This document shows positions 7,927 through 16,200 of a stretch of DNA of 35,224 bases, piece after piece. Each line of letters starts with the position of its first letter. Within the stretch, counting starts at the first letter, position 1. The stretch is from NCBI GenBank assembly GCA_004298675.1, contig SCRI01000056.1, positions 1 to 35,224 of the forward strand, written 5' to 3'. The notes under the pieces were generated by a model. It made no database searches. It was not told where the DNA came from and saw only the letters and a list, made by a program, of their open reading frames with translations. The DNA is from a bacterium (GTDB lineage Bacteria; Vulcanimicrobiota; Vulcanimicrobiia; Vulcanimicrobiales; SCRA01). Both the position numbers and the translations under genes were made by a program.

Positions 7927-8828
7927 TTTCGGAGACGCAAGGCTCGACGGCGCGTCCCACGTGGCTCGATCCCGCCGTGTACGGCGCGTACTTCGAGTTG
8001 TCCAAGCCGCGCATCATCGTCTTGCTGCTGATCACCACGGCAGCGGCGATGATCATGGCGGCGCGCGGCATGCCCTCGTTCGAGATCCTCTTCTGGACGC
8101 TCTTGGGCGGGGGACTTTCGTCGGCTAGCTCGGGAGCCTTCAACTGCTGGTACGACCGCGACATCGATCCGAAGATGAAGCGCACGGCGGGGCGCCCGCT
8201 CCCGACCGGGCGTCTGCAGCCGCACCAAGCGTTGGCCTTCACGGTTGCGACGGGCATCGCGGCCTACGTGGTGCTCGGCCTCTTCGTCAACGTGACCGCG
8301 ATGGTGCTGGCAATGTTCGGCCAGTTCTACTACTGCGTCATCTATACGGTCTGGCTCAAACGGCGCACACCGATGAACATCGTCATCGGCGGCGGCGCGG
8401 GCTCGATTCCGCCGCTCGTAGGCTGGGCTGCGGTAACACACCAGATCGGCTTGCCGGCGCTAGCGCTGTTCGCGGTGATCTTCCTCTGGACGCCGCCGCA
8501 CTTCTGGTCGCTTGCGCTCGCAGTGGAGACCGATTACGCGAAGGCCGGCATACCCATGCTGCCCAACGTCGCGGGGGAGCAGCACACGCGCGTCCAGATC
8601 CTGGTCTACACGATCATCCTGGCGGCGGCGACGTTGCTCTTCTACCCGTTGCACGTGCTGGGCGCCGTCTTCTTCGTCGCTGCGGCGCTGCTAGGCGGCT
8701 ACTTCCTGTACCTGGCGGTGCGCATGTTGGTGCAGCCGGCGCGGCCGCTCTACATGACAACGTTCAAGTACTCGCTCCTCTACCTGGCGCTGATCTGCGC
8801 CGCGATGGTGGCGGATCGGCTCGTCTAG
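7923..8828 (+). CDS. ctaB: Protoheme IX farnesyltransferase (heme O synthase)
   Basis: A 301-residue UbiA-superfamily membrane prenyltransferase with about eight to nine helices. The first aspartate-rich motif is N74-x-x-x-D78-x-x-x-D82 in NCWYDRDIDPKMKRTAGRPL. The family block FELSKPRI (24-31) and the second loop around ETDYAKAGIPMLP are also present. It transfers a farnesyl group to protoheme to make heme O, the substrate of CtaA. It overlaps ctaA by 4 bases, and the MFS gene follows after 13 bases. Confidence 0.96.
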   Translation: MISETQGSTARPTWLDPAVYGAYFELSKPRIIVLLLITTAAAMIMAARGMPSFEILFWTLLGGGLSSASSGAFNCWYDRDIDPKMKRTAGRPLPTGRLQPHQALAFTVATGIAAYVVLGLFVNVTAMVLAMFGQFYYCVIYTVWLKRRTPMNIVIGGGAGSIPPLVGWAAVTHQIGLPALALFAVIFLWTPPHFWSLALAVETDYAKAGIPMLPNVAGEQHTRVQILVYTIILAAATLLFYPLHVLGAVFFVAAALLGGYFLYLAVRMLVQPARPLYMTTFKYSLLYLALICAAMVADRLV

Positions 8829-8841
8829 AGGTCATCGTCTC

Positions 8842-10239
8842 ATGAGTTCGACAACGGAGGACCGCCCGGTCCTCGGCCACCGCGGCGTGCGAGAGGTCAT
8901 GCCGCTGCTGCTCACCTTGATGCTCGGTGTTTTCATGGGGGCGCTCGATCTTTCGGCGCTCTCTCCGGCACTGCATCAGATCGGCGCGCAGTTTGCCGTC
9001 GGGGCGCGCGCGCTCTCGTGGATCTTCACGGCCTACCTGCTCGCTTACGTCGTGGCCATTCCGGTGATGTCGAAGCTCTCCGACGTCTACGGACGGCGCA
9101 CGATCTACGTGCTCGACGTGGCACTCTTCGCGCTGGGCTCGCTCATCGCGATTCTTGCCACCACGTACGAAGTGCTGATCATCGGCCGCATCGTCCAAGC
9201 CGCGGGCGCAGGCGGTATCTTCCCGGTGGCCACGGCTACGGTGGCCGATCGCGTTCCGGAGGAGAGCCGCGGCGGCGCGCTGGGCATGTTGGGCGCGATC
9301 TGGGGTCTGGCTGGCATCGTCGGCCCCGCGTTGGGCGGCACGATCGTGCACGTCCTCGATTGGCGCTGGGTCTTCGCCATCAATCTCCCGCTGGCCGTCA
9401 TCGTCATCGCACTCTCGGCACGCCACGTGCATCGCGGCGGCACACCGCGCCGCGGTGCGCTCGACTTCGCCGGAATTGTTCTGCTGGGCGCGGCACTGCT
9501 CGCCGCGACGGCTGGGCTCACGCGTCTGCAGAGCAACCAGCTCTTCAGCGCCGCCAATGCCCCCTCGCTGTGGGAGCTGCTGATCGCGGCGGTGCTGCTG
9601 GCTGCGTTCGCGGCGGTGGAGCACCAGGCCGCCGATCCCGTCGTGCCGCCGCTGCTGCTGCGCATCCCCACGTTGCGGTTGGCGAACCTATTGGAGATCG
9701 GCATCGGCATCCTGGAAGGCTCGCTCTTCTTCGTGCCGGCCGCACTGATGGCGGCCGACGGGCTCAGCGCCATCTCCGCCGGTGGACTCGCCGCCCTCGC
9801 CGCCTTCTGCTTCGTGGTCGTCGTGCCCGTCGCGGGGCGCGCGCTCGACAAGGTTGGCGCACGCGCGGTGCTCTTCACCGGAAGCCTCTTCGTGGCCATC
9901 GGCATGGCCGCGTTTGCCGCGTTCGTCGCGGTGCTGCCGCTAGCGATCGTCTCGCTGGTGGTAGCCGGCTTCGGCTTCGGCTCGCTGCTCGGCGCGCCGA
10001 CGCGCTACCTGGTCACCAACGCCGCGCCTGAGGAGATGCGCGCCACCGCCGTAGGCCTGCTCTCGATCTTCCTGATCTTCGGACAGATCGTTGGCAGCGC
10101 GCTCGCCGGCGCGCTCGTGGGTCTGCACATCGCGTCGATCCCGGGTTACGTGCACGCATACGCGCTCTTTGCCGTGGTCGCCGTCATCGTCATGATCGCC
10201 ACGCTCCGCATCCCCAAGCGCGCCACCGCCACCACGTAG
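8842..10239 (+). CDS. MFS exporter, DHA2-like
   Basis: 465 residues and probably 14 membrane helices. Motif A appears as SKLSDVYGRRTIYVLD (about residues 76-91). The antiporter motif C appears as GLAGIVGPALGGT near residue 155, and a motif-D-like LDLSALSPAL lies in helix 1. These mark a proton-coupled drug or metabolite exporter. The substrate cannot be read from the sequence. It follows ctaB by 13 bases and probably belongs to the same transcript, although an exporter has no known part in heme A synthesis. Confidence 0.88.
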   Translation: MSSTTEDRPVLGHRGVREVMPLLLTLMLGVFMGALDLSALSPALHQIGAQFAVGARALSWIFTAYLLAYVVAIPVMSKLSDVYGRRTIYVLDVALFALGSLIAILATTYEVLIIGRIVQAAGAGGIFPVATATVADRVPEESRGGALGMLGAIWGLAGIVGPALGGTIVHVLDWRWVFAINLPLAVIVIALSARHVHRGGTPRRGALDFAGIVLLGAALLAATAGLTRLQSNQLFSAANAPSLWELLIAAVLLAAFAAVEHQAADPVVPPLLLRIPTLRLANLLEIGIGILEGSLFFVPAALMAADGLSAISAGGLAALAAFCFVVVVPVAGRALDKVGARAVLFTGSLFVAIGMAAFAAFVAVLPLAIVSLVVAGFGFGSLLGAPTRYLVTNAAPEEMRATAVGLLSIFLIFGQIVGSALAGALVGLHIASIPGYVHAYALFAVVAVIVMIATLRIPKRATATT

Positions 10240-10257
10240 CGGGTCGGTACGCTCGTC

Positions 10258-10277
10258 GGCGCGCGCTCCTGCGCGCC
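10258..10277. terminator. GC-rich hairpin after the MFS gene
   Basis: GGCGCGC (10258-10264) pairs with GCGCGCC (10271-10277) across a 6-base loop, 18 bases after the MFS stop codon. There is no T-tract, so intrinsic termination is uncertain. Confidence 0.35.
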
Positions 10278-10439
10278 TCCTGCTCCACCGCGTCCTCGCT
10301 CTCGCCATCCTGGCTCCGCTCGGACGTCGGAGGCCCTCTTCGGGGTCAATGCCTCCCCGGCGCCTCGCAGCTAGCGATCGGCGAACAATTCGTCGCCGCC
10401 AATCGAAGCGGCGCGGCACGCGAAGCGATCGCTTGCGTT

Positions 10440-10579
10440 AGGGCGGTGGGGTTGTCCCCTGAGGGGTCTCTGAGCCGCGCCAGGAACTCATGGATGAGCG
10501 GAGGCGCGGCGAAGGAAGCGATCGAGCGAGCGTGATGCGAGCGAGGAGCGTCCCCGAACGGGGGCAACCCCACCGCCCT
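10440..10579. repeat. Long inverted repeat with 110-base core
   Basis: AGGGCGGTGGGGTTG (10440-10454) is the exact reverse complement of 10565-10579. The similarity continues imperfectly inward (TCCCC-TGAGGGG against CCCCGTTCGGGGAC) and outward (CGCTTGCGTT against CGCTCTCGCGTC). The core holds no gene. It may be a dispersed, non-autonomous repeat of this genome or a bidirectional termination structure between convergent genes. Confidence 0.75.
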
Positions 10580-10592
10580 GACGCGAGAGCGT

Positions 10593-11597
10593 TCAGACGT
10601 TTTCGATGAAGATCTTGCGCGCGGACCAGTAGAAGAGGTAGCCGAAGACTCCCAAGCCCACGACCAGCCAGGCGAGGCTGAGCAGACCGCTGGCAACTTG
10701 TTGACTGCCGCCGCACAGCGCGATGACGCCCGACATCAGCCAAAGGTTGAGGCGGCGCAGCGGTGAGGACGAGAGACCGGCGAGGTTGCGTGCCGCGGCC
10801 AGCACGTCCTTGGGCGGCCAGGCATCGGTCTGAATCACCTGCGCGATGCGGCCGTCCGGCGCCACGAGCAGCGTGACGTCGTTGTGCAGGAAGTTGCCGG
10901 GCTTGTCCTCGACAACCGAGAGGTTGAAATCGTCGCCCACCGTCTTGACCGTCGACGGCTCGCCGGTCAAGATCGACCAACGCACGGGGTTAGCGTCGAA
11001 CTTCTTGGCGTAGGCGGCGATGATGGCCGGCGTGTCATACTTCGGATCGATCGTGATCTCGACGAGATGAAATGGTCCGTTTCCAAACTGCTCCTGCAAG
11101 TAATGGAACTTCGCGGTCACCGCGGGGCATTCGCCTAGGTCCTTACAGCGCGTATAGATGAAGCTCACGATGGTCGTCTTGCCGAAGGTGTTGCCCAAGC
11201 GCAACAAGCGCCCACGCTGATCCACCAGCGGAACGTCCGGGAGCCGGTCACCCACGCCCAGGATGCGCGTGACGCGTGCGTTGGCATCACCGGCCACGAA
11301 ATCGTTCGCGTCGTGCACGTGGCGCAACGACCACGGATTCGTGGTCATGTCGATGAACGCGTCGACTTGCTCGCCCGCGCTCAGCTTGGGACCATTGACC
11401 ACGTGATACTCGATGGATTGCGGATCGAGCGTGCCGGGGATCGCGTCGTTACGCAGGATGGGGTCGCCGTTCGGCATGACCGCAATGATCACGCCATGCA
11501 CCGGCACGAGCGTGGGATTGGCGCCGGCGGGCAGCACCGTCAAGACCGCGAGGAGCAGCGAGGCGAGTGGAGCCAACAGGTACGGCCGCAGGGTCAT
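10593..11597 (-). CDS. Sco1/SenC-like copper chaperone with N-terminal extra domain and C-terminal anchor
   Basis: 334 residues. Residues 1-26 form a Sec signal. Residues 30-95 form a small beta domain reminiscent of CusF-type domains (VHGVIIAV, DAIPG) but without the Met/His copper cluster. Residues 110-275 form the thioredoxin-fold Sco domain, with Cys151 and Cys157 in TRCKDLGECP, Asp184 in TIDP, and the distal copper ligand His238 in FLHND. The usual Sco spacing is C-x3-C; here it is C-x5-C, a known variant. The last 35 residues form a membrane helix with a short cytoplasmic tail. It should deliver copper to the CuA site of CtaC in the periplasm. It is the only minus-strand gene between the ctaAB run and the oxidase genes. 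Confidence 0.87.
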   Translation of the reverse strand: MTLRPYLLAPLASLLLAVLTVLPAGANPTLVPVHGVIIAVMPNGDPILRNDAIPGTLDPQSIEYHVVNGPKLSAGEQVDAFIDMTTNPWSLRHVHDANDFVAGDANARVTRILGVGDRLPDVPLVDQRGRLLRLGNTFGKTTIVSFIYTRCKDLGECPAVTAKFHYLQEQFGNGPFHLVEITIDPKYDTPAIIAAYAKKFDANPVRWSILTGEPSTVKTVGDDFNLSVVEDKPGNFLHNDVTLLVAPDGRIAQVIQTDAWPPKDVLAAARNLAGLSSSPLRRLNLWLMSGVIALCGGSQQVASGLLSLAWLVVGLGVFGYLFYWSARKIFIENV

Positions 11598-11657
11598 GAC
11601 ATGGAATCCTTATGGTTGCGAGGAGCAGCCTCCTGCGCACGCGAAGGCAACGGTTCC

Positions 11658-12224
11658 GTGACCGAGCGACGTTTGAGCCCTCGCGAGTTGCGCGAGTCCC
11701 TCCCCCACCGCGCCTGGCGGCGCGACGAGCGTCGCGTGGTGGTTCAGGGTGCGCTGGGCATGGCGACGATCGCCATAGAGTCGAGCGTGCTCGCGATCGG
11801 CTGCGGCATCCTCACGTACTTTCAGCTCCGGCACGAGCCGATCTGGGCGCCGCTGATCCTGTTGATGGCGCTCTCGTTCGCTGCCTATGCCGTGGCCCTG
11901 CTCGTGCGACCGGTTGCCGCCGTGTTGGCCACGCGCCGCCCCATCTTCATCGTCGACGGATACATCCGGCTGCGCGGTCGCGACGCTCGCAACGCACCCA
12001 ATGAAAGCGGCTACTTGGCGGTGCTGTCGGAATCCGGTGATGTAGCGGGCGAGTGGCCGATGCGCGGCGAGCAGCCGCAGACGTACGACATCGGCCCCGC
12101 GTTGATCGAGTTCAGCGAGTACGGCGGCGTTCACAGCATCGACGGGGCGCCGACGGGTGCGCTGCCGCAGGGGTTCCCGGCGCTGGGCGTCGGGCTCAAC
12201 TCCCGCAAGCGGATGATCGGCTAG
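11658..12224 (+). CDS. Membrane protein of unknown function, two helices
   Basis: 188 residues from GTG 11658, with AAGG ten bases upstream. An in-frame ATG at 11601 is also possible, but it would leave only 3 bases to the divergent sco gene. After a basic N terminus (RRLSPRELRESLPHRAWRRD) come two membrane helices, about residues 31-54 and 62-80. A soluble beta-rich domain follows (RRPIFIVDGYIRLRG, SGYLAVLSESGDVAGEWP). I do not recognise the family. Its place between sco and the oxidase operon suggests a link to oxidase assembly, but that is guilt by association. Confidence 0.65.
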   Translation: MTERRLSPRELRESLPHRAWRRDERRVVVQGALGMATIAIESSVLAIGCGILTYFQLRHEPIWAPLILLMALSFAAYAVALLVRPVAAVLATRRPIFIVDGYIRLRGRDARNAPNESGYLAVLSESGDVAGEWPMRGEQPQTYDIGPALIEFSEYGGVHSIDGAPTGALPQGFPALGVGLNSRKRMIG

Positions 12225-12228
12225 CGGG

Positions 12229-12423
12229 CTACTGCAGCGGAATCGTCAGCGTCTGATCGGGCGGCCACATCAAGCCGGTGCTCGAGTTGAACGCCGCGAA
12301 CGCCCCCACCGAGAAGAGCACGATCAGGCCGACGAATCCAAGCCAAACGACGGCACGCGGCACGCCGCCCGTGTCGCGCATCCCGTAGTCGCCGTCTCCT
12401 AAATGCCGTTGATCCAAAGCCAC
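12229..12423 (-). CDS. Tiny single-helix membrane protein, last gene of the oxidase run
   Basis: 64 residues. A soluble N terminus rich in Gly and Asp is followed by one helix (AVVWLGFVGLIVLFSVGAFAAF, about residues 24-45) and a short tail with WPP. It starts 12 bases after the stop of the 70-residue gene and is transcribed with ctaC-ctaD-ctaE. Small single-helix subunits or assembly factors are common beside caa3 oxidases. No sequence motif proves it. It stops 4 bases before the end of the convergent gene. Confidence 0.65.
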   Translation of the reverse strand: MALDQRHLGDGDYGMRDTGGVPRAVVWLGFVGLIVLFSVGAFAAFNSSTGLMWPPDQTLTIPLQ

Positions 12424-12435
12424 GATCTCTGACTC

Positions 12436-12648
12436 CTAGTGCGTGCTCAGCGGGGTCTGGCCGACGATACGCAGGCCGACCAGCAGTGCTTCGACACAGC
12501 CGATGACGAGCAAGGTCAACATGACCTTGGTGATGCCGATGTCGGCGCCCTTCAGCTTCCACTCTTTGCGCAGGAAGCGTACCGCGAAGAAACCCACGAC
12601 GATCGCTCCGATCGCCCCGATGGTGTCCGCCAAATGTGCCGTATCCAT
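12436..12648 (-). CDS. Small two-helix membrane protein, possible oxidase subunit IV
   Basis: 70 residues with helices at about 9-25 (TIGAIGAIVVGFFAVRF) and 42-62 (VMLTLLVIGCVEALLVGLRIV), joined by a basic loop (RKEWKLKGADIG). The position directly after ctaE (21-base gap) and the size suit a CtaF/COX4-type small subunit, but I cannot see a diagnostic signature. Confidence 0.65.
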   Translation of the reverse strand: MDTAHLADTIGAIGAIVVGFFAVRFLRKEWKLKGADIGITKVMLTLLVIGCVEALLVGLRIVGQTPLSTH

Positions 12649-12669
12649 TGCCTCGTTACGCCTCGCCGA

Positions 12670-13287
12670 TCAGTAGATGTAGAACAGGAAGAAGAGCACC
12701 ACCCAGATCACGTCGACGAAGTGCCAGTACAAGGTGGCGGCGGTGAGACCGAAATGGCGTTCCGGCGTGTACGTGCCGCCCAGCGACTGCAGCAGCGTGA
12801 CGATCAGGTAGATGACGCCCACGAAGACGTGGAACCCATGCAGGCCCGTCAACGTGAAGAACGCGGCACCGAACGAGCTGCCCGACCACGTGGCGTGGAT
12901 ATGAGCGTACTCGTAGGCTTGCCCGCCCAAGAACAGCGATCCCAGGATGATCGTCGCGATCGTGAACCAGATGTAGCCCGCGATGCGGCTTTCCTTCAGG
13001 CGGTGCATCGCGTAGTGCGCCGTGATGCCTGACCCGAACAGGAGGATCGCATTGACGGCGCCGAGGTTGACGTCGGGCCGCTCCACACCTACCGGCGGCC
13101 ACACCGGCGCGGCGCTGCGCAGGTAGAGCGCGGCGAAGATGTAGGCCGTGAAGAAGATCGAGTCGGTGAACAGGAACAAGAGGAAGCCGAGGAAGCGCGT
13201 GTCGCGCTGCTCGATATATTCCTCTTGCGTCATGATCCCGTGGCCGTGACCGTGCTCGTGGCCGAGGGCTTCCGTATGAACTGTCAT
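12670..13287 (-). CDS. ctaE: Cytochrome c oxidase subunit III
   Basis: 205 residues with five membrane helices, the short form that lacks the first two helices of the mitochondrial subunit. The conserved block FLGFLLFLFTDSIFFTAY covers about residues 32-49. Other family marks are LTGLHGFHVFVGVIYL near 147 and the C-terminal YWHFVDVIWVVLF. The N terminus has a His/Gly stretch (GHEHGHGHG, 9-17) that might bind metal. The subunit stabilises subunit I and assists proton uptake and lipid binding. It follows ctaD by 20 bases in the minus-strand oxidase operon. Confidence 0.95.
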   Translation of the reverse strand: MTVHTEALGHEHGHGHGIMTQEEYIEQRDTRFLGFLLFLFTDSIFFTAYIFAALYLRSAAPVWPPVGVERPDVNLGAVNAILLFGSGITAHYAMHRLKESRIAGYIWFTIATIILGSLFLGGQAYEYAHIHATWSGSSFGAAFFTLTGLHGFHVFVGVIYLIVTLLQSLGGTYTPERHFGLTAATLYWHFVDVIWVVLFFLFYIY

Positions 13288-13307
13288 GGATCTGCTCTGG
13301 CCTCTCC

Positions 13308-14969
13308 CTAGTACGTCGGCGTCGTGGAGACGCTGTTGTAGGGTGCGCTATAGGGCAACGGCTCCCCGTACCCGTACGGCGTCGCGTAAACTTCCGGTGT
13401 CTCCTTGAAGTTGTAGTACGGCGGCGGCGAGGGGATCATCCATTCCAACGTACGCGCACCCCATGGGTTGGGACCCGCGGCCGCGCCCTTCTTCAAGCTC
13501 CAGAACGCATTGACGAAGAGCAGCAGGAAAGAGCCCGCCAACAGGAACGCGCTGATGCTGATGAACAGGTTGAGTCCTTGGAAGGCCGGATCGTAGTAGG
13601 CGACGCGGCGCGGCATGCCCAGCAGGCCCACGAAGTGCATCGGCAAGAAGGTGGCGTTGAAGAAGATGAACGTCAGCCAGAAATGCCACTTACCCAAGCT
13701 CTCGCTCATCAGGCGGCCCGTCACCTTCGGCCACCAGTAGTACACGCCGCCGATCACGCCCATCAGCGTGCCGCCGAAGAGCACGTAGTGAATGTGCGCC
13801 ACCAGGAAGTACGTGGCATGCTCGTGCCAATCCACGGGGACCGACGCGAGCATGATGCCGGTGATGCCACCGATGGTGAACGTGGAGAGGAAGCCGAGCA
13901 CGAACAGCATCGCCGTCGTCAGGCGTAAGTTCGAGCCGAAGAGTGTGGCCGTCCACGAGAAGATCTTGATGCCGGTAGGCACGGCGATCAGCATGCTCAG
14001 AATCATGAAGGGCAGCGTCACCCACGGTCCCAGGCCCGAGGTGAACATGTGGTGCGCCCACACCATGAACGAGAGCAGCGCGATCGAGACCGTGGAGAAC
14101 GCGATCAACTTGTAGCCGAAGATCGGTTTGCGCGCGAAGGTCGGAATGATCTCCGACACGATGCCGAAGACCGGAATGATCAAGATATACACCGCGGGGT
14201 GCGAGTAGAACCAGAACATGTGCTGGAAGAGCACCACGGTGCCGCCGCGCGACGGATCGTAGAACGGCACGTTGAAGACGTGCGAGAGGAAGAGCGATCC
14301 CAGCGCGGAGGCTAGAGCCGTCGTCGCCACCAGCGAGAGCACGGCCGTTACCGCCGATGCCCACACGAAGAGGGGCATGCGGGTAAACGTCATGCCCGGC
14401 GCGCGCATCTTGATCACCGTCGTTAGGAAGTTCAGCGCCGTCAGCGTAGCGCCGATCCCGACCGTGAAGACCGCGGTCGTCCAAAAGACGATACCGACGC
14501 CGGCCTGCAGTGAGACCGGCGGATACTCGGTCCAGCCTGAATTGGGGGCACCAAAGGCAAGGCTCGAGAGCAGGATCAGCACGGCCGGCGGGAACGTCCA
14601 GAAGCTAAACATGTTGAGCCAAGGGAAGGCCACGTCGCGCGCGCCGATCTGCAGCGGCATCACGAAGTTTCCGAAGGCCCCCGTCACCATTGGAATGGCG
14701 CCGAACCAGACCATGAGCGTTCCGTGGAACGTGAACGCTTCGTCGAACTGCTGGGGCGTCAGAAACGTATTGTGCGGCGCGGTGAGCTGTACCCGGATCG
14801 CCTCCGCGAAGAGGCCCGAGAGCAGAATCATCAATCCCGAAACGATGAAGTACTGGACGCCGATGACTTTGTGATCGATCGAGAAGATGTACTTCCTGAC
14901 GAACGACTCCGGCGCCGGGTGAATCGGCGCCTCGGTCCGTCTCAGGATTTCGATGGTGTCCGTGCTCAT
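13308..14969 (-). CDS. ctaD: Cytochrome c oxidase subunit I (A2-type heme-copper oxidase)
   Basis: 553 residues and twelve helices. Ligands are visible: His82 (FHGT, heme a), His257 with Tyr261 in YSHPAVY (CuB and the crosslinked Tyr), His306 and His307 (AHHMF, CuB), His392 (heme a3) and His394 (heme a) in VAHIHYVLFGG. Helix VI has Tyr-Ser before the His and Ala in place of the Glu of HPEVY. This marks the A2 subfamily, known from Thermus caa3, in which the Tyr-Ser pair replaces the Glu of the D channel. It reduces O2 to water and pumps protons. It lies 24 bases after ctaC. Confidence 0.97.
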   Translation of the reverse strand: MSTDTIEILRRTEAPIHPAPESFVRKYIFSIDHKVIGVQYFIVSGLMILLSGLFAEAIRVQLTAPHNTFLTPQQFDEAFTFHGTLMVWFGAIPMVTGAFGNFVMPLQIGARDVAFPWLNMFSFWTFPPAVLILLSSLAFGAPNSGWTEYPPVSLQAGVGIVFWTTAVFTVGIGATLTALNFLTTVIKMRAPGMTFTRMPLFVWASAVTAVLSLVATTALASALGSLFLSHVFNVPFYDPSRGGTVVLFQHMFWFYSHPAVYILIIPVFGIVSEIIPTFARKPIFGYKLIAFSTVSIALLSFMVWAHHMFTSGLGPWVTLPFMILSMLIAVPTGIKIFSWTATLFGSNLRLTTAMLFVLGFLSTFTIGGITGIMLASVPVDWHEHATYFLVAHIHYVLFGGTLMGVIGGVYYWWPKVTGRLMSESLGKWHFWLTFIFFNATFLPMHFVGLLGMPRRVAYYDPAFQGLNLFISISAFLLAGSFLLLFVNAFWSLKKGAAAGPNPWGARTLEWMIPSPPPYYNFKETPEVYATPYGYGEPLPYSAPYNSVSTTPTY

Positions 14970-14993
14970 GATACCTTTGGCTCCCGTTGCTTC

Positions 14994-16082
14994 TTACTTG
15001 CTCTGACTCTTCAAGTAGGCGACGAGGTTGGCCACGTCGCTGCTCGAGAGACCGTTTGCCTGAGCGTTCGGCATGACGCCGATGTCTCCGGAATAGCCCT
15101 TTTCAATGATTCCCGCTACGTCCTCAGGTGTGGGCGCGCTGCCGTCGACCAGCTTGGGATGCGCCGGATCGCTGAAGATGTTTTGTAGGCCCGGGCCGAC
15201 TTTCTTCTGGGCGAAACCGGCCATGTTATGGCAGACCGCGCACTTCTGCTCGAAGATCGCCTGCCCCTTAGAGACCACGCCGGCCGCTAGGTTCAGCGCT
15301 CCAGCCGAGGCCGAGGCCGCCGCCACTTGCTGCTGCTCACCCGAGAACCACTTGTCGTAATCGGCCTGCGAGACCACGTGCACCGTGGTACGCATGTCGC
15401 CATGGCCGATGCCGCAGAACTCCGTGCACACCAGCGGGTAGTTACCGATCTGGGTCGGCGTGAAGTGCAGCTGCTGCACCATGCCCGGCACCATGTCCAA
15501 CTTCACGCGGAACTGCGGCACCCAGAACGAGTGCACGACGTCGGCGCTGGTGATGTTCATCGTCACCGGCCGGTCGATCGGCAGGTAGAAATCTCCGTAG
15601 AAGGAGCTCTTCAAGCCGGGGTAGCGCAGCTCGAACTTCCACTGATGCCCGATCGCCTCGACGTTGAGCGCGCCGGCCTGCGGCTTGTACAGTCCGAACA
15701 GCGTCACCGCGCTCCAAATCCCGAGTACGACCATCAAGAGTGCCGGCAGAACCGTCCACCAGATCTCGAGCGGCACCACTCCGTAGAGCGGGATACCGAC
15801 CGCATCGGCGGGCTCATCGCGGCGATGCTTGTAACGCCGCGCGAAATAGAGCACGTATCCGTTGACGAACACGAAGATTGGCGCGGCAAAGTAGAGCATG
15901 AACTTGAAGAGCGCGTCGATCCCGTAGTCCGACGTGGCCGCGACCGCGAGCGTATTGTTGATCGGCCATATCGCGATCAGCACGATGAGAATCGCGCTAA
16001 TCGCTGCCATGACTAAAGTCACAGACCAGAATGAGCGATCGAGGTGGCGTCGGAAATCAATCGTATTGACTTGATGAGCCAA
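14994..16082 (-). CDS. ctaC: Cytochrome c oxidase subunit II fused to cytochrome c (caa3 type)
   Basis: 362 residues from a TTG start; AGGAG lies ten bases upstream and no better start is seen. Hydrophobic stretches at about 19-40, 58-80 and 106-128 anchor the protein. The periplasmic cupredoxin domain has the CuA ligands His184, Cys219, Glu221, Cys223, His227 and Met230 (VCTEFCGIGHGDM). A fused C-terminal cytochrome c domain carries CAVCH (281-285) and the axial Met337 (GVMPN). The fused heme lets the oxidase take electrons from a soluble or membrane donor without a separate cytochrome c. It is the first gene of the oxidase operon. Confidence 0.96.
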   Translation of the reverse strand: MAHQVNTIDFRRHLDRSFWSVTLVMAAISAILIVLIAIWPINNTLAVAATSDYGIDALFKFMLYFAAPIFVFVNGYVLYFARRYKHRRDEPADAVGIPLYGVVPLEIWWTVLPALLMVVLGIWSAVTLFGLYKPQAGALNVEAIGHQWKFELRYPGLKSSFYGDFYLPIDRPVTMNITSADVVHSFWVPQFRVKLDMVPGMVQQLHFTPTQIGNYPLVCTEFCGIGHGDMRTTVHVVSQADYDKWFSGEQQQVAAASASAGALNLAAGVVSKGQAIFEQKCAVCHNMAGFAQKKVGPGLQNIFSDPAHPKLVDGSAPTPEDVAGIIEKGYSGDIGVMPNAQANGLSSSDVANLVAYLKSQSK

Positions 16083-16154
16083 TGCTGTCGTACTCCTAAG
16101 GTGCCCCTGAAGTTTAGGCGCCGGCTACTTGATTCCTCGTCTTTTCTCTATATC

Positions 16155-16170
16155 TTCTCATTTGAGAAGG
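16155..16170. repeat. Palindrome CTTCTCA-TT-TGAGAAG
   Basis: Two perfect 7-base arms around a 2-base centre, directly beside the 12-base dyad. With this symmetry it resembles a binding site for a dimeric regulator. The identity of the regulator is unknown. Confidence 0.7.
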
Positions 16171-16172
16171 GT

Positions 16173-16200
16173 CGGTACTGCGACATACGTCGCAGTACCG
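16173..16200. repeat. Perfect 12-base dyad upstream of ctaC
   Basis: CGGTACTGCGAC (16173-16184) and GTCGCAGTACCG (16189-16200) are exact reverse complements around ATAC. The right arm can also pair with CTGCGA at 16203-16208, an alternative exclusive fold. There is no T-tract, so an operator or RNA regulatory hairpin is as likely as a terminator for the gene upstream. Confidence 0.75.

Larger units (their letters stand above)
10240..10592. other. 353-base non-coding region between convergent genes
   Basis: This lies between the stop of the MFS gene (plus) and the stop of the sco-like gene (minus). No frame here has a credible start with coding-like protein content. It contains a short GC hairpin near 10258-10277 and a long inverted repeat spanning 10440-10579. 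The composition (runs such as GCGAGCGAG and CCGCTCGG) differs from the coding sequence around it. Confidence 0.7.

Noticed and set aside
8764-9624. Antisense open frame under ctaB and the MFS gene
   Set aside because: Long antisense frames are expected in high-GC DNA. The translation is polar and repetitive, without a recognisable domain.
10346-10696. Minus-strand open frame across the inverted repeat
   Set aside because: It runs from the sco coding end into the repeat in another frame, has no family features and no ribosome binding site.
11313-11657. Longer form of the unknown membrane protein from 11313
   Set aside because: This part is antisense to sco and its translation is polar noise. 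The hydrophobic protein begins at 11658 or, at most, 11601.
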